From assembly GCA_002005505.1 (NCBI GenBank), contig KV908384.1:582238-621210 (forward strand): DNA of 38,973 nucleotides. The letters run 5' to 3'. Made by a program: the position numbers and the translations under genes. Under the pieces are notes generated by a model. The model had not been told where the DNA came from. It did not search any database and saw only the letters and a program-made list of their open reading frames with translations. The first letter of the stretch is position 1. The number at the start of each line of letters is the position of its first letter. This stretch comes from Botryococcus braunii (lineage: Eukaryota > Chlorophyta > Trebouxiophyceae). Shown piece by piece: positions 1 through 16,211 of the stretch.

Positions 1-1207
1 CAGGGACCCAAACCCCAATGTGTCAAGCTATGAGTCACACCCGGCGAGCGGCCAGCTGGCGACCCACAGCCGCCGCAATGATGAAACTGACCCGACGAAT
101 GACAAAATATCCCTCCACATCTTCTTGAGCAATGATGGCGTGGTTCAAAAGCCCCTGGAGCCTCTGCAACAAGGCCAGCGCATCAGCATGCAACCCTCCC
201 AATGTTTCAAAAGCGAAGGCTTGGAAAGCCACAGGCGGCTGCTGACGCGACAACAAGACAGCATAGCGGGTCTGCTTGTCTTGGGCAGCGCGCGCGGCGG
301 CCCCACCCGGCACGAAGTGCAGCAAGTTGGCAACTGTGAGTGGGGAAGAGCCAACGGTTGGTTGCGCACGAAAGAACTCCCAGGGAATGGGTTTTGAAGC
401 AAGTGGTGCACAACCAGCTGGAGGTAGCTCGCAAGATGGCTTCAAGCTTCCTGTACTCTGCTGGGGATCTGAGTTGCGACACCCAGTCATCCCGCCCAGC
501 ATCGCCGAGCTTGTGGAACCTCTGCAAGTGACGTAGGAGCCCAGCACCCGTAGTGATCTTACGAGACTTGCATGATGCCTTCCAAGGGCAGGTGGGGTCA
601 AAGAGAGGAACGCTGGCCATGGCATCACCAGCTGGGCAACCCAACCCCAAGACCGTTCTGGATGCTGGAAAGTGGTGAAGCCCCCAGTCCCTCTGAAAAA
701 CTGGCTGGGCTGAGGCGAAGCGGAGAAGAAAAGGGAAAACCAAGATGATGTGTGAAGAAACACAGGAGTAAGTGTTGTAAAACACTGGAATCTTCGTAAG
801 TGCTGGATGCTGGGGAGGGGTGAAGCTGTGAGTCCCTGTGAACGACGGGCAGGCGGAGGCAAATCTGAGGGGCCAAAAAAGAAAAAGAAAAAACCAATAC
901 TGTGTGTTAAGAAACACAGGAAGTGGGGAAGAACACGGGAAATTCCGCAGATGCCAGACGCCAGAAAGTTACGAAGCTGCCAGTCCTGCGGAAAGACTGG
1001 CCGAGCTGGTGCAAATCTGAGGAAGAAAACAGGAAAACCAATACGATGTGGTATCAAACTGAGAATGAAGTGTTGAAAAACACTGGAAATTCCGCAAAGG
1101 CTGGACGCTGAAAGTGGCGAAGCTGCCAGCCCCGCTTAAAGACTGGCCAGGCGAAGGCAAATCTGAGAAAAAAAGATAAAATCAATACTATGGGTGACGA
1201 AACAGAT
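1..1207 (-). mobile_element. Non-LTR retrotransposon, internally deleted copy (copy 1)
   Basis: Bases 1-355 are nearly identical to 1339-1693, which encode the C-terminal end of a non-LTR retrotransposon protein on the minus strand (residues such as GSSPLTVANLLHFVPGG). Past base 356 the two copies diverge. Copy 1 instead continues, in a different frame, into a zinc-finger-like stretch at about 420-590 with TGAGLLRHLQRFHK and WLCTTC, which resembles the N-terminal zinc finger of such elements. The reverse transcriptase core is therefore missing, and the two remaining ends are out of frame. Four degenerate ~146 bp monomers lie at the 5' side (659-1207). The 3' end runs off the window at base 1. 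I see the duplication directly; the zinc-finger assignment is inference from motif style. Confidence 0.7.
659..1207 (-). repeat. Four ~146 bp degenerate tandem monomers at the 5' end of retrotransposon copy 1
   Basis: Units begin near 659, 802, 952 and 1101, each opening with a variant of CTGGATGCTG or CCAGACGCCAG. Each then carries a GGCGAAGGCAAATCTGAG-like stretch, an AAAACCAATAC-like stretch and, in the first three units, an AACACAGGAA or AACACTGGAA block. The fourth unit is cut short at about 1207, where the tail of the neighbouring element copy begins. In element orientation the monomers lie just upstream of the zinc-finger region, the place where some LINEs carry promoter monomers. Spacing and shared blocks are visible; the promoter role is inference. 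Confidence 0.65.
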
Positions 1208-2395
1208 TATCTTCTTTCTTTCTTTCTTCTTTATTGAAGCCCTGCGCGCTTCTTCTTCTTCTTCTTCAAAGCCCTGCGCGCTTCTTCTTCTTCCTTCTTC
1301 GTTACAAGAGTGGAGTAAAAAAGACCAGCCCAATGTTCAGGGACCCAAACCCAAATGTTTCAAGCTATGAGTCACACCCGGCGAGCGGCCAGCTGGCGAC
1401 CCACAGCCGCCGCAATGATGAAACTGACCCGATAAATGACAAAATATCCCTCCACATCTTCTTGAGCAATGATGGTTTGGTTCAAAAGCCCCTGGAGCCT
1501 CTGCAACAAGGCCAGCGCATCAGCATGCAACCCTCCCAATGTTTCAAAAGCGAAGGCGTGGAAAGCCACAGGCGGCTGCTGACGCGACAACAAGACAGCA
1601 TAGCGGGTCTGCTTGTCTTGGGCAGCGCGCGCGGCGGCCCCACCCGGCACGAAGTGCAGCAAGTTGGCAACTGTGAGTGGGGAAGAGCCAACGATGTCGA
1701 TATAAAGGTCACGCCCCTCCTCCCACGCATGGAGGCGGAGGTCCGCGCGACGGCACTCCTGGCCAGGGACAGGGGTGGGAAAGGCGGGTTCCCGGGTGAC
1801 CCGCTGACGAGCTGAGGTAAGGACAGCGTCCAGGCCGTTACGAACGGAGTAATGTCGGCCGACAATGGCAACATCCCCCCCTGAGGTGCAGTGGACCGCG
1901 TGGTCGCCCCAGACATCCAACTCCCGCAAGCAGCACGGGCATTGGGAGCCAGGGTGGAAAATGGGGATCAAGAGCTGGTATTGAAGGCGGCAGCGGAACG
2001 ACTCAGGGGGCATGGTCTGCTGCAAATGGGGAACTGGGAGAGCCAGCAGCCAATCAGACGCTCCCGGCTGTGTAAGAGATTGGAGCACAGCACGGTCGCG
2101 ATCCGAGCGACCAGGGTCATCAAGAACCTCCCAGTATGCGCGGTGAGACAAGGGTTTGGACAGCCGGGCTTGCACTTTGCTGCGGACAAAATCGGGATCC
2201 TCGAAGAGCGCCGCATCGAAATCAGGAACAAGGGCGCAGTAGTCAGCCTTGGCAGCTAGGGCAGCGGGGACAAGAGGGGCAGTGGATGTCCCCAGAAGGC
2301 GGTCCTGAAGGGGGGCGGTCTGCGTGACGGAGGCGAGATAGGCACAAGGCAGAAGGGAAGTGGCCTTAACGACCCCTTCCTTCTTCTTCTTCCGG
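1208..2395 (-). mobile_element. Non-LTR retrotransposon, 5'-truncated copy (copy 2)
   Basis: This minus-strand copy keeps only the C-terminal part of the protein and the 3' untranslated region. The 3' end is recognisable: reading the minus strand, an AATAAA (plus-strand 1230-1235) is followed by a GAAA-rich tail at 1211-1229, with further GAA-rich runs inside the 3' region (1250-1300). The other end stops at a GAA/CTT run near 2380-2395 without a start codon, the usual outcome of 5' truncation during target-primed insertion. Its tail abuts the 5' monomers of copy 1 with no spacer, so the two copies are head to tail. I did not find a convincing target-site duplication. Confidence 0.72.
1372..2395 (-). 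pseudogene. C-terminal fragment of a retrotransposon polyprotein (zinc knuckle plus endonuclease-like region)
   Basis: The frame is open from about 2395 down to the stop at 1372, giving roughly 340 residues with no start at its truncated edge; the first in-frame ATG is at 2175. Visible features in order are a CPCCLRELDVWGDHAVHC zinc-knuckle-like motif (C-x2-C-x9-H-x3-C), then RRADLRLHAWEEGRDLYIDI, then GSSPLTVANLLHFVPGG, then an alanine-rich C-terminus ending VGRQLAARRV. In non-LTR elements with a restriction-like endonuclease, a CCHC motif followed by an acidic PD/D-type core is typical, and the AD...DLYID spacing fits that. The RT palm domain with its YxDD motif is absent. The product is a truncated element protein with no cellular function expected. 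Confidence 0.7.
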
Positions 2396-3326
2396 CAGTG
2401 TGACCCATGGGTGTCACACCCAGGGTGTGACCTATTTCCCTCCCCCCAGTATGACGGAGAGTGCGCCCGTATTCCGGTGCCATCTATCCGTCAGATCATT
2501 TCAATGAAAGGCGATGACGTGCATGTGCATCTCTTGAAACGCCATGATAATGGTTCGGAGCATGTCTTACTATACTTTGCCTTAAACCTCATTGGGAAAG
2601 CTAGTGCGATTTTACGCTTACTGCAGCATGTCATCTCTGATGCGCAATCTCTATTTTGAGTGTCTGCTGAACGCCTGGAGGCGAATCGGTGAATCCGTTC
2701 TTGTTTTCGGGACATTGTTACCCAAATTCGGCTCTTAAATGCTTGACGGCTCCTGAAGGAGGACAGTCTCGCGGCTTCATTGGGATGCAGTAAATGCACA
2801 TGGTTCCATGTACCATACCTTGGCGCTGTCCAAAATTCATGAAGCGTGGTGCAACTTATTTAACTTATTCCCAGTGGTATTCTTACATCCCTATCTTTAG
2901 GCGTAGGCAGTGGAGCAGTGGGTGTTGGATCACGGGCACGTCGTTGCCTTCAACAAAAAACATCGGCTTACAGCATACAGGTGTCTGCCCCGACTGGGGT
3001 TCGAATTTTGTCTTTATAAAATCTGGCGTGTATTTCACTTTGACTGAAAGGATTACGGAAAGGCAGAGGCAACTAGTGATGGTACTTGTGGTTCCACTTT
3101 GCACGGCCCCGCAGCCGTTGCTTTCCGTTTCAAAGAGTGTCTTATCAAGTGGGCTTTTTTTGATGAGCGAAATTCACCTGTTCAGGTTTTTCAAAACGTT
3201 GTCAAGGCCCAAATCCATGCAGTACCGAGTGCCAGGTACATGTAGCAGAACAGAGCCACAAAGCAGTACGCAGCACTACGGAGACAAAGACCTGGCTCAC
3301 TCCCACAATGCATTGCAGGGGACATC
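2396..3326. other. Intergenic region with no recognisable gene
   Basis: This separates the retrotransposon copies from the Nudix gene. The left edge (2398-2438) holds a short inverted-repeat cluster built from GTGTGACCC and GGGTGTCACACCC, next to the truncation point of the element. The rest has several short open frames on both strands, none with a motif or composition I can support as coding. The part nearest 3326 should contain the promoter and 5' untranslated region of the downstream gene, but I see no clear core promoter element. Confidence 0.4.
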
Positions 3327-8582
<5,256 letters not shown>

Positions 8583-9279
8583 GTAATGACGCATTTTGGT
8601 GGTCCTCAAGCATCCTGGTCATCCCTAATCAAGGGTCCCGTCCGGAGGCGGGTGGACACTTTAGAGGCTGGAAGTATCCGGAGGGCTGAGGACGACAGGC
8701 CTACAGACTGGGACTAGGATTAGGACAAAGGCTAGGACTGGGACTGTGACTGGGACTGGGAGCTATATAGATCAAAGAACATTACGAGCTCTGATGCGGT
8801 TTTGGCTAGGGTGTCATTATTTATCTGTTACCAACAGTGGATAGCAGTCTCGATATAAAAAGGAGAGGGCATTCCTCGAAATCCGACGGTTTTTCCTCGA
8901 AACCAGACGGTTTTACACCGGTGGGACCAGGCCTAGATGTGCGACAGTGCTTCTTGGTTATTAACTTTGTCCATTGCTCCCATGGGGTGTACAACATGTA
9001 CGAGAGCAATTTCTGCATCTATCCCAACAACGGTTTGCAGAGTCGATCTGTAGAAACATTTATGTGGCAAATGCAAAGAAGACCTTGGAAGGGTTTATAA
9101 GATCTGGCCTGGCCTTGCTCTGCAGAGATTTCAACCCGTTGCTCATTAGAAGGGAGTAACCCGTTAGCAATTGCTCATCAAGACGTGTGAGCCTCTCCAT
9201 CCGCGAAAAGGGTTCCACTGATTGGCCACCTGAATGCAAATAAGATCGAGTGCGGTTCACTCGACTGGAGCTCCCCACT

Positions 9280-9311
9280 GCGTTGGACTCCCTACGTAGG
9301 GAGTCCAACGC
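9280..9311. repeat. Perfect 32 bp palindrome
   Basis: The half-site GCGTTGGACTCCCTAC is followed directly by its exact reverse complement with no loop. The centre is CCTACGTAGG. Confidence 0.95.
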
Positions 9312-10246
9312 CAAAACAGATTCCTAGAGGATACTCGGGTTCAGATATATCCTTTGCCAATTGGTCATTGCATGCTGTAGAGCGAGCTTTCCTGCCCAAT
9401 AACCTAAAGACAGCAATGTGGCAGCTAATGCGTCTGATTTCGAACTGCAGTTGCTGGTCGGGCCGCCTGGTGGCTTTCCACGTCATTGGCCCCTATGACA
9501 TGGGAAATCTCACGCGTGTCTAGATGAGCATCCCCGGTTTAGAAACTTGCGCAGTCCACACACAATTGCATTCTAGACAGCCATACCACTTGCCAGCTCA
9601 ACATGAGTGCACCATTTACCGTGATTTAAGTTTCTGCGTGCCATAAAGTCCACGAGCCCCCAGGCACGATATGGCCGATTGTCGCTGCAGTGCTACATCG
9701 AAAATGTATCAAGCAGTCTTGAAATCCAGGTTAAAGTTGGATATTAGGACCTCAACCTCGACGTGCAGGTACTATGGACTAGAGTACCTGCAGCTGCACT
9801 AGCTAGCTAGCTACAGCACAGCCACGTGCAGTTTCCAGGAGCTGTACAAGTATACAGATGTACACCTGCATGACACCTGGCCAAATGTTCCTCTGCATAA
9901 CACCTGGCAAGAAGAGCGCCGAAACGCTGACACCAATTGATATCTCCAAACCCAAACCCAAACAGCGATGTCATGCCACTCACGTGACTAAGCTTATGAG
10001 GCAGAATGCGAGTGGGCTTGTTGGCACACATGACTCCAAGTTTGGTACTCATCCAGCCAGATAGCCATTTAGCTTGTATACGGCCTCATCATTTTGCAAA
10101 TAGTACTGCCCCACTTCCAGATCCTACACGTCAGGCACCCCAGGGCCTGCCCATGCCTGCGCTGCAGCTTGGATGGCCCCAAGCTTGCAGACCCTTGGAT
10201 GATAACAAGTGGCCCTTCAAAGATAACTTTGAAACTCGAAGGGTGC

Positions 10247-10248
<2 letters not shown>

Positions 10249-10282
<34 letters not shown>
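10249..10282. repeat. Poly(T) run of 34 bases
   Basis: An uninterrupted T34 follows a GGGTGCGG segment. It could be the poly(A) tail of a minus-strand retrocopy, but nothing recognisable lies upstream on that strand. Confidence 0.9.
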
Positions 10283-10674
10283 CAAATTACTTTGACGTGC
10301 CAGTCAAGCCTATTACTCTCGTAGGGGTGTCAGCATGGCACATGTAAAATAACACGATAAGGATAGATATGCTCACTAAGTCTTAAGTTTGGGCGTTTCC
10401 CGTGCACGTGTTGATCGTACACCTTCGCCCCATGAGAACAGGGGTATACCATATACATATGTACGAGACACCAGCAACATCGATACCCAGATCACACTAG
10501 CTGACGACCGTGAATGCCAGCCAGGCGGCCTGTCGGTGTAAACACTGGGCATCATGCTTGGTAGCAAACAACTCTCTCAAGTCTAAACAACTTGTTGAGC
10601 CAGACGCTGGCGAGCGCGTGGGCTCGAGTCGAGCATTCAGACATCCCGCGTGGGTGCATAATGCGGGCAAGGTA

Positions 10675-10905
10675 GTTATATACCTACGTAGGTAAAGTGT
10701 ATGAAGGGACACGTATACCTTCACGCAACCGCCTCAATTAGGAATATAAGCCTCACAGGTATATACACCTTACAATAATACACCATTTACTTATACCTTC
10801 ATATACCAGCCTCACGCTTACGTAAGCGTGTATGAGAAGGGATACCTTGGGAAGACTTGGACACACTGTGCATACCTTCACATTTCAGTCTCACGCTTAC
10901 AGGCG
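10675..10905. repeat. Short iterated repeats with two TACGTA-centred palindromes
   Basis: ATACCTTCA and CCTCACGCTTAC-like blocks recur about every 80 bases. Perfect palindromes lie at 10681-10694 (TACCTACGTAGGTA) and 10813-10830 (CACGCTTACGTAAGCGTG). Confidence 0.6.
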
Positions 10906-11294
10906 AATAGATCTGGGAAAGACTGTGTCCTGACACAAAAGTTGGATACCTGGCCTCGCTACAGATCTAGGCACCAATGACCAACATATATGCACGAAAC
11001 AGAGACTCAGGCCCCAAAACGGCAAGGCCGTGTGGCCCGACGACGAAAACAGGTATAATTATGTTTCATGTGTTTCCGTGTTTTACAAATGCAGCCACAG
11101 GTGCACATCCCATGTAATCAGGAACATAGGCGGAGGCAGCTGCAGAATGCAAACTGCAAGTACCGACACGATACCCTCAGAGACAAGAGGTACTTCTGCT
11201 TCAAAAGTATCCCCTAGCACTTTGAACTCATCGAAGGAGGTTCGCATCCGACAAGGCTGGAAAGTTCTAGATCTTTCCGAAGAGTGCAAACCTG

Positions 11295-12305
11295 TCACTT
11301 ACGCTTGGCTCCCGAACCGTGTGCGCAGCATTCGCATCTGTGGGTGGCCCAGTGGCTCCTCTGGCATTCAGAACTGCAGTACGCGATTGCGAGGCACCCT
11401 CCGCACTTCCTCAACGGCGACTCCCTTGACGCCTTCCTCCCGCACATGCCGCACACCTTCTTCCGCTTTCTCACCTTCGCGGTACCCCCATCTGCGTTGT
11501 CAGTCTTGGGTGTGCCGTTGGGAGGCGAATTTGATGTATCCCCTGGCGCAGGCTGGTCTGCAAGCTTCTCGGATTCAGAGCAATCTTCCTGCACAGCTTC
11601 CTCTCCGCTTCGTGGGGCTGCCTCAGGCAGCCTTACATCTATCTCAAAAAAGTCGGACATCCCGAAGGCCATGCCGGGATGCGCGCCTCGTGCGTAGCAG
11701 TAGGATGCAAAAGCTCCTGTTTCCACGGGCACATCGGGGCCGTCAGAGTGGCACGTGGCACCCACGGGCAGCACGTGAGAGGACCTCCAGCGGCATGCCG
11801 CCTCATCTGCGTCGCCTTCTGCATCATCTCCGACAGACACGGTCCCATGGGGATCGAGTTGAGATGTGGCTGCTGTTGCGTCCTGCATTGATCTTGACGG
11901 AGAATCCAGCAACCATTCGGCCCAATCTGTTTGCGGGGCCCCTTCTGCGCTTTCTGCACTCTTGCTGGATGGCCGTGGCGGGTTGCTGTGCGGAAGATGG
12001 GTTGTTAAGGGCGCGGGATGCATTTCCACCGGCTGGTCTTTCAGATATTCCCAGGCTCCACGATATGCCCTGCATGCACCAAGCCCTAAAACTTTAAATC
12101 AGCGCCAGCGGCAGCTGACATTTGTAGGCCATCACATCTGGTTCTAGGACACCTATTGCAGGACACCCAGAAACTAAATCACAAGGGGAACACGGGATCC
12201 GTCTACAAAGGGTCAGTCGGGTTTCCTAATTCTTTCCACAAGCAGTGGATCTATGAAGATAATTAGCGGAATCCCACGCTTGCGGAAGTGAGCGAGAGCA
12301 CGGAC

Positions 12306-12383
<78 letters not shown>

Positions 12384-12417
12384 GTGCGTGCGGGCGGGCG
12401 GGCGGGCGCGCGGGCGC

Positions 12418-12478
<61 letters not shown>

Positions 12479-14786
12479 CGCGCGCGCGTGCGTGCGTGTG
12501 TGTCAGAGAGAGAGCGCGCGCGCACCTACAACCGTGCCGGTACACATGTGCGTGCGTGGCTGGTGAAATGCATGTCATTGCAAGTGGCATGGAGATGTGG
12601 ACCTCAAGGTGGGGGGGAGCCAGTGCGCACTTAGTAGAGAGGGCAATGATGATCAGGGTTCTTACGGGTTTTCCTGCAGCTCTTCATCGGTGACCGGATC
12701 GTAGCTCACAACATTCCTTGGGCCGGTCCCGTCCAGGGGACCGTCCCATGTGACTTTCACGAGCTGCTTGACAACGTGCACGCAGGTCACGCCGTCCTGA
12801 AGCCCACCCAGGCTGCGCTTCATTTCCAAGCACGTGAGACACAGCTTCGCAGCCATCGCCGCATCTGTATGATTGTACTCGGAGGTGTGCTGCCGCAGGG
12901 CCACCTCCAGCCCGGCCTCCTCCGCTAGCAGAGCGCTTCTGTCATCAAAAAACACCTGATTGAGCAGGTTGCACGCGGAGATTATGTGACAGCTCTTCAG
13001 ATCCTTGCGCCGAAGCCAAGCGGTAATGTACTGCATCAGGCCATCATCCAGCATCTGCGGCCCGATGCATTCGACCAGCCCGTACATGATATTCAAGAGG
13101 CCGGCACAGGCGTCCACCGCCTGCGTTGCTGCAAACGCCGCAACCAGCTTCCGCACTCCGGGAAGGGCCTCAAACTCTGCGCAGCTTGCCCGAGCCTCGG
13201 CAAGGAACCCGCAGGCTGCCGCAGCATAGGCCTGGGCGGGTTGGCTGGGGTCCACTGCGACGCCAAGGATTCGGGACAGAGCGCCAGTCTTTGACACGGT
13301 GGCAAGGTTCGCTGTTAAGAACCGCTTGTCCGCCTTGCTCCTGTTTGGAGTTCCAAAGCGCTCCCGGCTGCGCGTTGGGGGTAGACCGACCAGGACGAAG
13401 AGGCCGTGCGCGGCCCACCAGGAGTTGGGATTGGGGGGATCACAGGGGGCGGGATCCGGCCGCTCGGCCTCGCTCATGAAGTCGTCGTCCAGGAAGACCC
13501 GCGCGAACAGCTGCAGCGCCCCGAGGTCCCGCAGCGGCTCCCGGGCTGCGGGGGTGCTACGGGCCAGGGCGGTTAGGGCCTTCAGCCCCGCGCGCCGCTG
13601 CGTGCGCTCCGCCTTGTTTGCCAGGCTCAGCAGCAGCGCGCACCCCCCGCGGATCTTGACGAGGGCCTCCCCCCCACGCGGGTCGACGCACACCATCACC
13701 AGCAGCTGCATCATGCCCAGAAGATGGTCGCCCGGGGTACCGCTGTGGGCGGGCGCATGCCGCTTGACCGCCTTCAGGAACGGCTCCAGGAAGTTGAGGT
13801 CGAGGAGGTCTGCCACCAGCGGAAGCTTGTCCGAGGCTGTGTTTTGTGTTTTGGCGAGGCGGCTCAGCGCCAACAGGCCCAGGGGGCTGGAAGGATCCCC
13901 CAGGAGCCCCACAGCCTCCTTCAGGAGCCCGATCCTCCGAAGCTCACCGTCCAGGCTGCTTGTGCGGTACGCCGCAAACGTGCCTATCAGCACGTGCTCC
14001 AGCTCCTGCGTGAATGAAAACATGAATGTAGTCATCCACAACGCGGTTGAAAAATGCTATGCAATGCAATTCTATGCTTAACTTTGCTTTCCTGCCCTTG
14101 GAAGGGTCTGTTTGGATTGATATGGGGTTTACTGCAGCCCCAAGATAGAGTCTCGGGATGATGAGGAGTGTATCTGCACAACTGGAAAAACAAATGGGGG
14201 AAGAACCGAGATGAGAGAAACTCGAGCAGCCTACTAAGGACACATGAGCCATGGAGAGAGTGCAGCGGTTGCTTTAAAACAAATAGCAGAGGAAAGGGAT
14301 TGGGTGAGAATTACGAAGTGTAGATGTTGATGTAGCAAAGAGTTGCACCGTCCAAGGAAGTAAACGATGGCCTGGGAAAGGGTGGGCGAGCGCGAAAGGA
14401 CTTTGCAAGAACATTGAATGTAAAGATCTGGATTCAATCTGGCTTTAAGCGCATGCATTTCACTCGGTCATTACTATTGTTTTTTAGAAATTTTGATGCA
14501 TCCAAATCTCGATGCTTCCTCCCTAGAAAGATGTGACTGCAAAAGACGTGCCAAAAGCCTTCACAATCAGCCTCAATCAGGCGGATTTCGTGCCCGCAGA
14601 ACAGGTACAAAGACACTTCTGTCTATCCCACAACTAAGGTTTCCTTGTTTCCTGGATGCACGCGAGCGAGCGTATGACCCACCCTAGCGCATGTATGCTT
14701 GTGCTGGGCAGTGCAAGGGAGAAGGTGAGAGAGAGGCACACACAGAGAGACACGTGGGGGGGGGGGAGCAGGTGGGTGTGGCCTTG

Positions 14787-14856
<70 letters not shown>

Positions 14857-14858
14857 CG

Positions 14859-14940
<82 letters not shown>

Positions 14941-16211
14941 TGTGTGCGTGCGAGCGTGTGTGTGCACTTGCACGGGGCGCAGGGGCAAGCAAATGGGAGC
15001 TGAATTCGAAGGGCCGACACCGTCACCATCATGCGTGGACTGTCAGAGTACAGGTAAATATGTAGCACAACAGACAGTCACCATCATGAGCGGAGAGTGC
15101 AAGGCCAAAAAGATGCACAACTGAAAGCTAGAGCACATACCTTAGACTCAAAGGGACTGAGGCGGAGTGCGTCGTAAAGGCCCCGCAAGCCATGTAGGCT
15201 GGTGAACTGGGAGGGCCTGTGGGACCAGGACTGCAACAGGCGGCTTCGGATCGCAACCGCCGTTGCCTGCAGGAGGCACTCAGGAGGCCAAGTAAGAGTT
15301 TCAATGGCAGCCTCGATGGGATTGCCAACCGGTCCCCCAGGGATTGCCGCATTTACGATCGGCACCAGGGTCGCAGGTCCGCCCACTGCCTGCGCATAAT
15401 TGGGGTCGGTCTTGATCGCCTCGGCAAGGCTGTCCAGGAAGCCCTCCCGGAAGAGCTGCTCTGCCATGGCTGTTGCTGTAAGACTGCATTCCTCGGAGGA
15501 CGGGAAAATGTTCTCCAGCAGCCGCCTAATGAGAAAAGGCATTCTCCTTGCGTCAAGAAGCCTTACAATAGTGGGCGCAAGTCCCGCTGCCACGAGCGGT
15601 CCCAGCAGCTCTGGTTTCTTGGTTGCACTGACCAGAAACAACGGAACAGAAAGGCTGAGAGGCACTGGCTCGGTTTTCTCTATGAATTCATTTCTGATGC
15701 TTGTCTCATCAGGCACCTCTGTGTTGAATATTTCATGGGAGCAGGCTTTCTTTGACACGAGATCCAGAATAAACTGCAGGATCCTGGGCAGGTCATTGCT
15801 TGTCATGGTGCTCCTCCATAAGCTGTGCTGCATGTTCTCACAAAGAATCCCCACAATACGGGACAGAATCTCCTTGTCCAAATCGTCGCGTGGGTGGTCA
15901 ACCAATCTTGCCATTTCCTGCAGGTTCTCTTCAGGGAACAACGCAGATGCATCCGCTTTGGTGTCACTTGGAGCTGTAGCTGCCTCAAAATGCTGACCCC
16001 CTGCAGGCCTGGTAATTTCTCCAGTGGCGCAGGGTCTGCTGTCAATCTGTGGCTGGAGGGTTCCCCGAAGCGTTTCACACGTGTCATGCAGACCATGCTG
16101 AAGAGAAGGAGCCCGCAGCAGCTTGTGCTGTAGTTGCTGTCGCTCGGTGTTTGGGCTGTTCATAATTGCTTCACACGTTTCGCTAGTCGCGGGACTGCTC
16201 GGCCGTTCCAT
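11295..16211 (-). CDS. Armadillo-like alpha-solenoid protein with C-terminal MYND zinc finger (gene A), three coding exons
   Basis: Exons on the minus strand are 16211-15141, 14005-12666 and 12069-11295, with intron phases 0 and 2, giving 1061 residues. The ATG at 16211 has an in-frame stop upstream. Exons 1 and 2 encode many short amphipathic helices rich in Leu and Ala (for example [20 protein letters not shown] and [20 protein letters not shown]), the pattern of armadillo/HEAT repeats. A low-complexity acidic linker follows. The C-terminus is a complete MYND finger at residues ~1010-1051: CGMC, CGGC, YCSSEC, then H and C at the standard spacing (C-x7-H-x3-C). MYND fingers usually bind proline-rich partner peptides, so a scaffold or adaptor role is likely; the partner is unknown. 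The donor of exon 2 (GTAAGA) and the exon junctions match paralog gene B. The final codons lie in CGTAAGTGA, a perfect donor-like GTAAGT, so a further exon cannot be excluded. Confidence 0.82.
12307..12504. repeat. (TG)n/(CG)n compound microsatellite in intron 2 of gene A
   Basis: TG tracts alternate with GCGCGC and GGGC-rich pieces between 12307 and 12504, inside the intron 12070-12665. Alternating purine-pyrimidine DNA of this kind can adopt Z-form; that is general knowledge, not shown here. Confidence 0.93.
14788..14958. repeat. (TG)n microsatellite in intron 1 of gene A
   Basis: Two long TG blocks are separated by TGCGTGCGAGCG (near 14851), and the same interruption recurs near 14946. 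It lies inside intron 14006-15140. A G run of 10-11 bases precedes it at 14757-14767. Confidence 0.95.

Larger units (their letters stand above)
8583..11294. other. Intergenic region with no recognisable gene
   Basis: This lies between the stop of the Nudix/IF-2B gene and the stop of MYND gene A, so it holds the 3' ends of two convergent genes. Contents: a GGGACT-like short repeat near 8707-8762, a 32 bp perfect palindrome at 9280-9311, a CTAG repeat near 9800-9813, a T34 run at 10249-10282, and iterated short repeats at 10675-10905. TGTAA, a poly(A) signal used by many green algae, occurs on the minus strand at 11083-11087, about 210 bases past the gene A stop. I see no coding region or RNA gene. 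Confidence 0.5.

Noticed and set aside
11030..12097. 355-residue plus-strand frame
   Set aside because: It lies opposite the MYND exon of gene A and has no motif, whereas the minus strand shows a complete MYND finger and matching splice sites.
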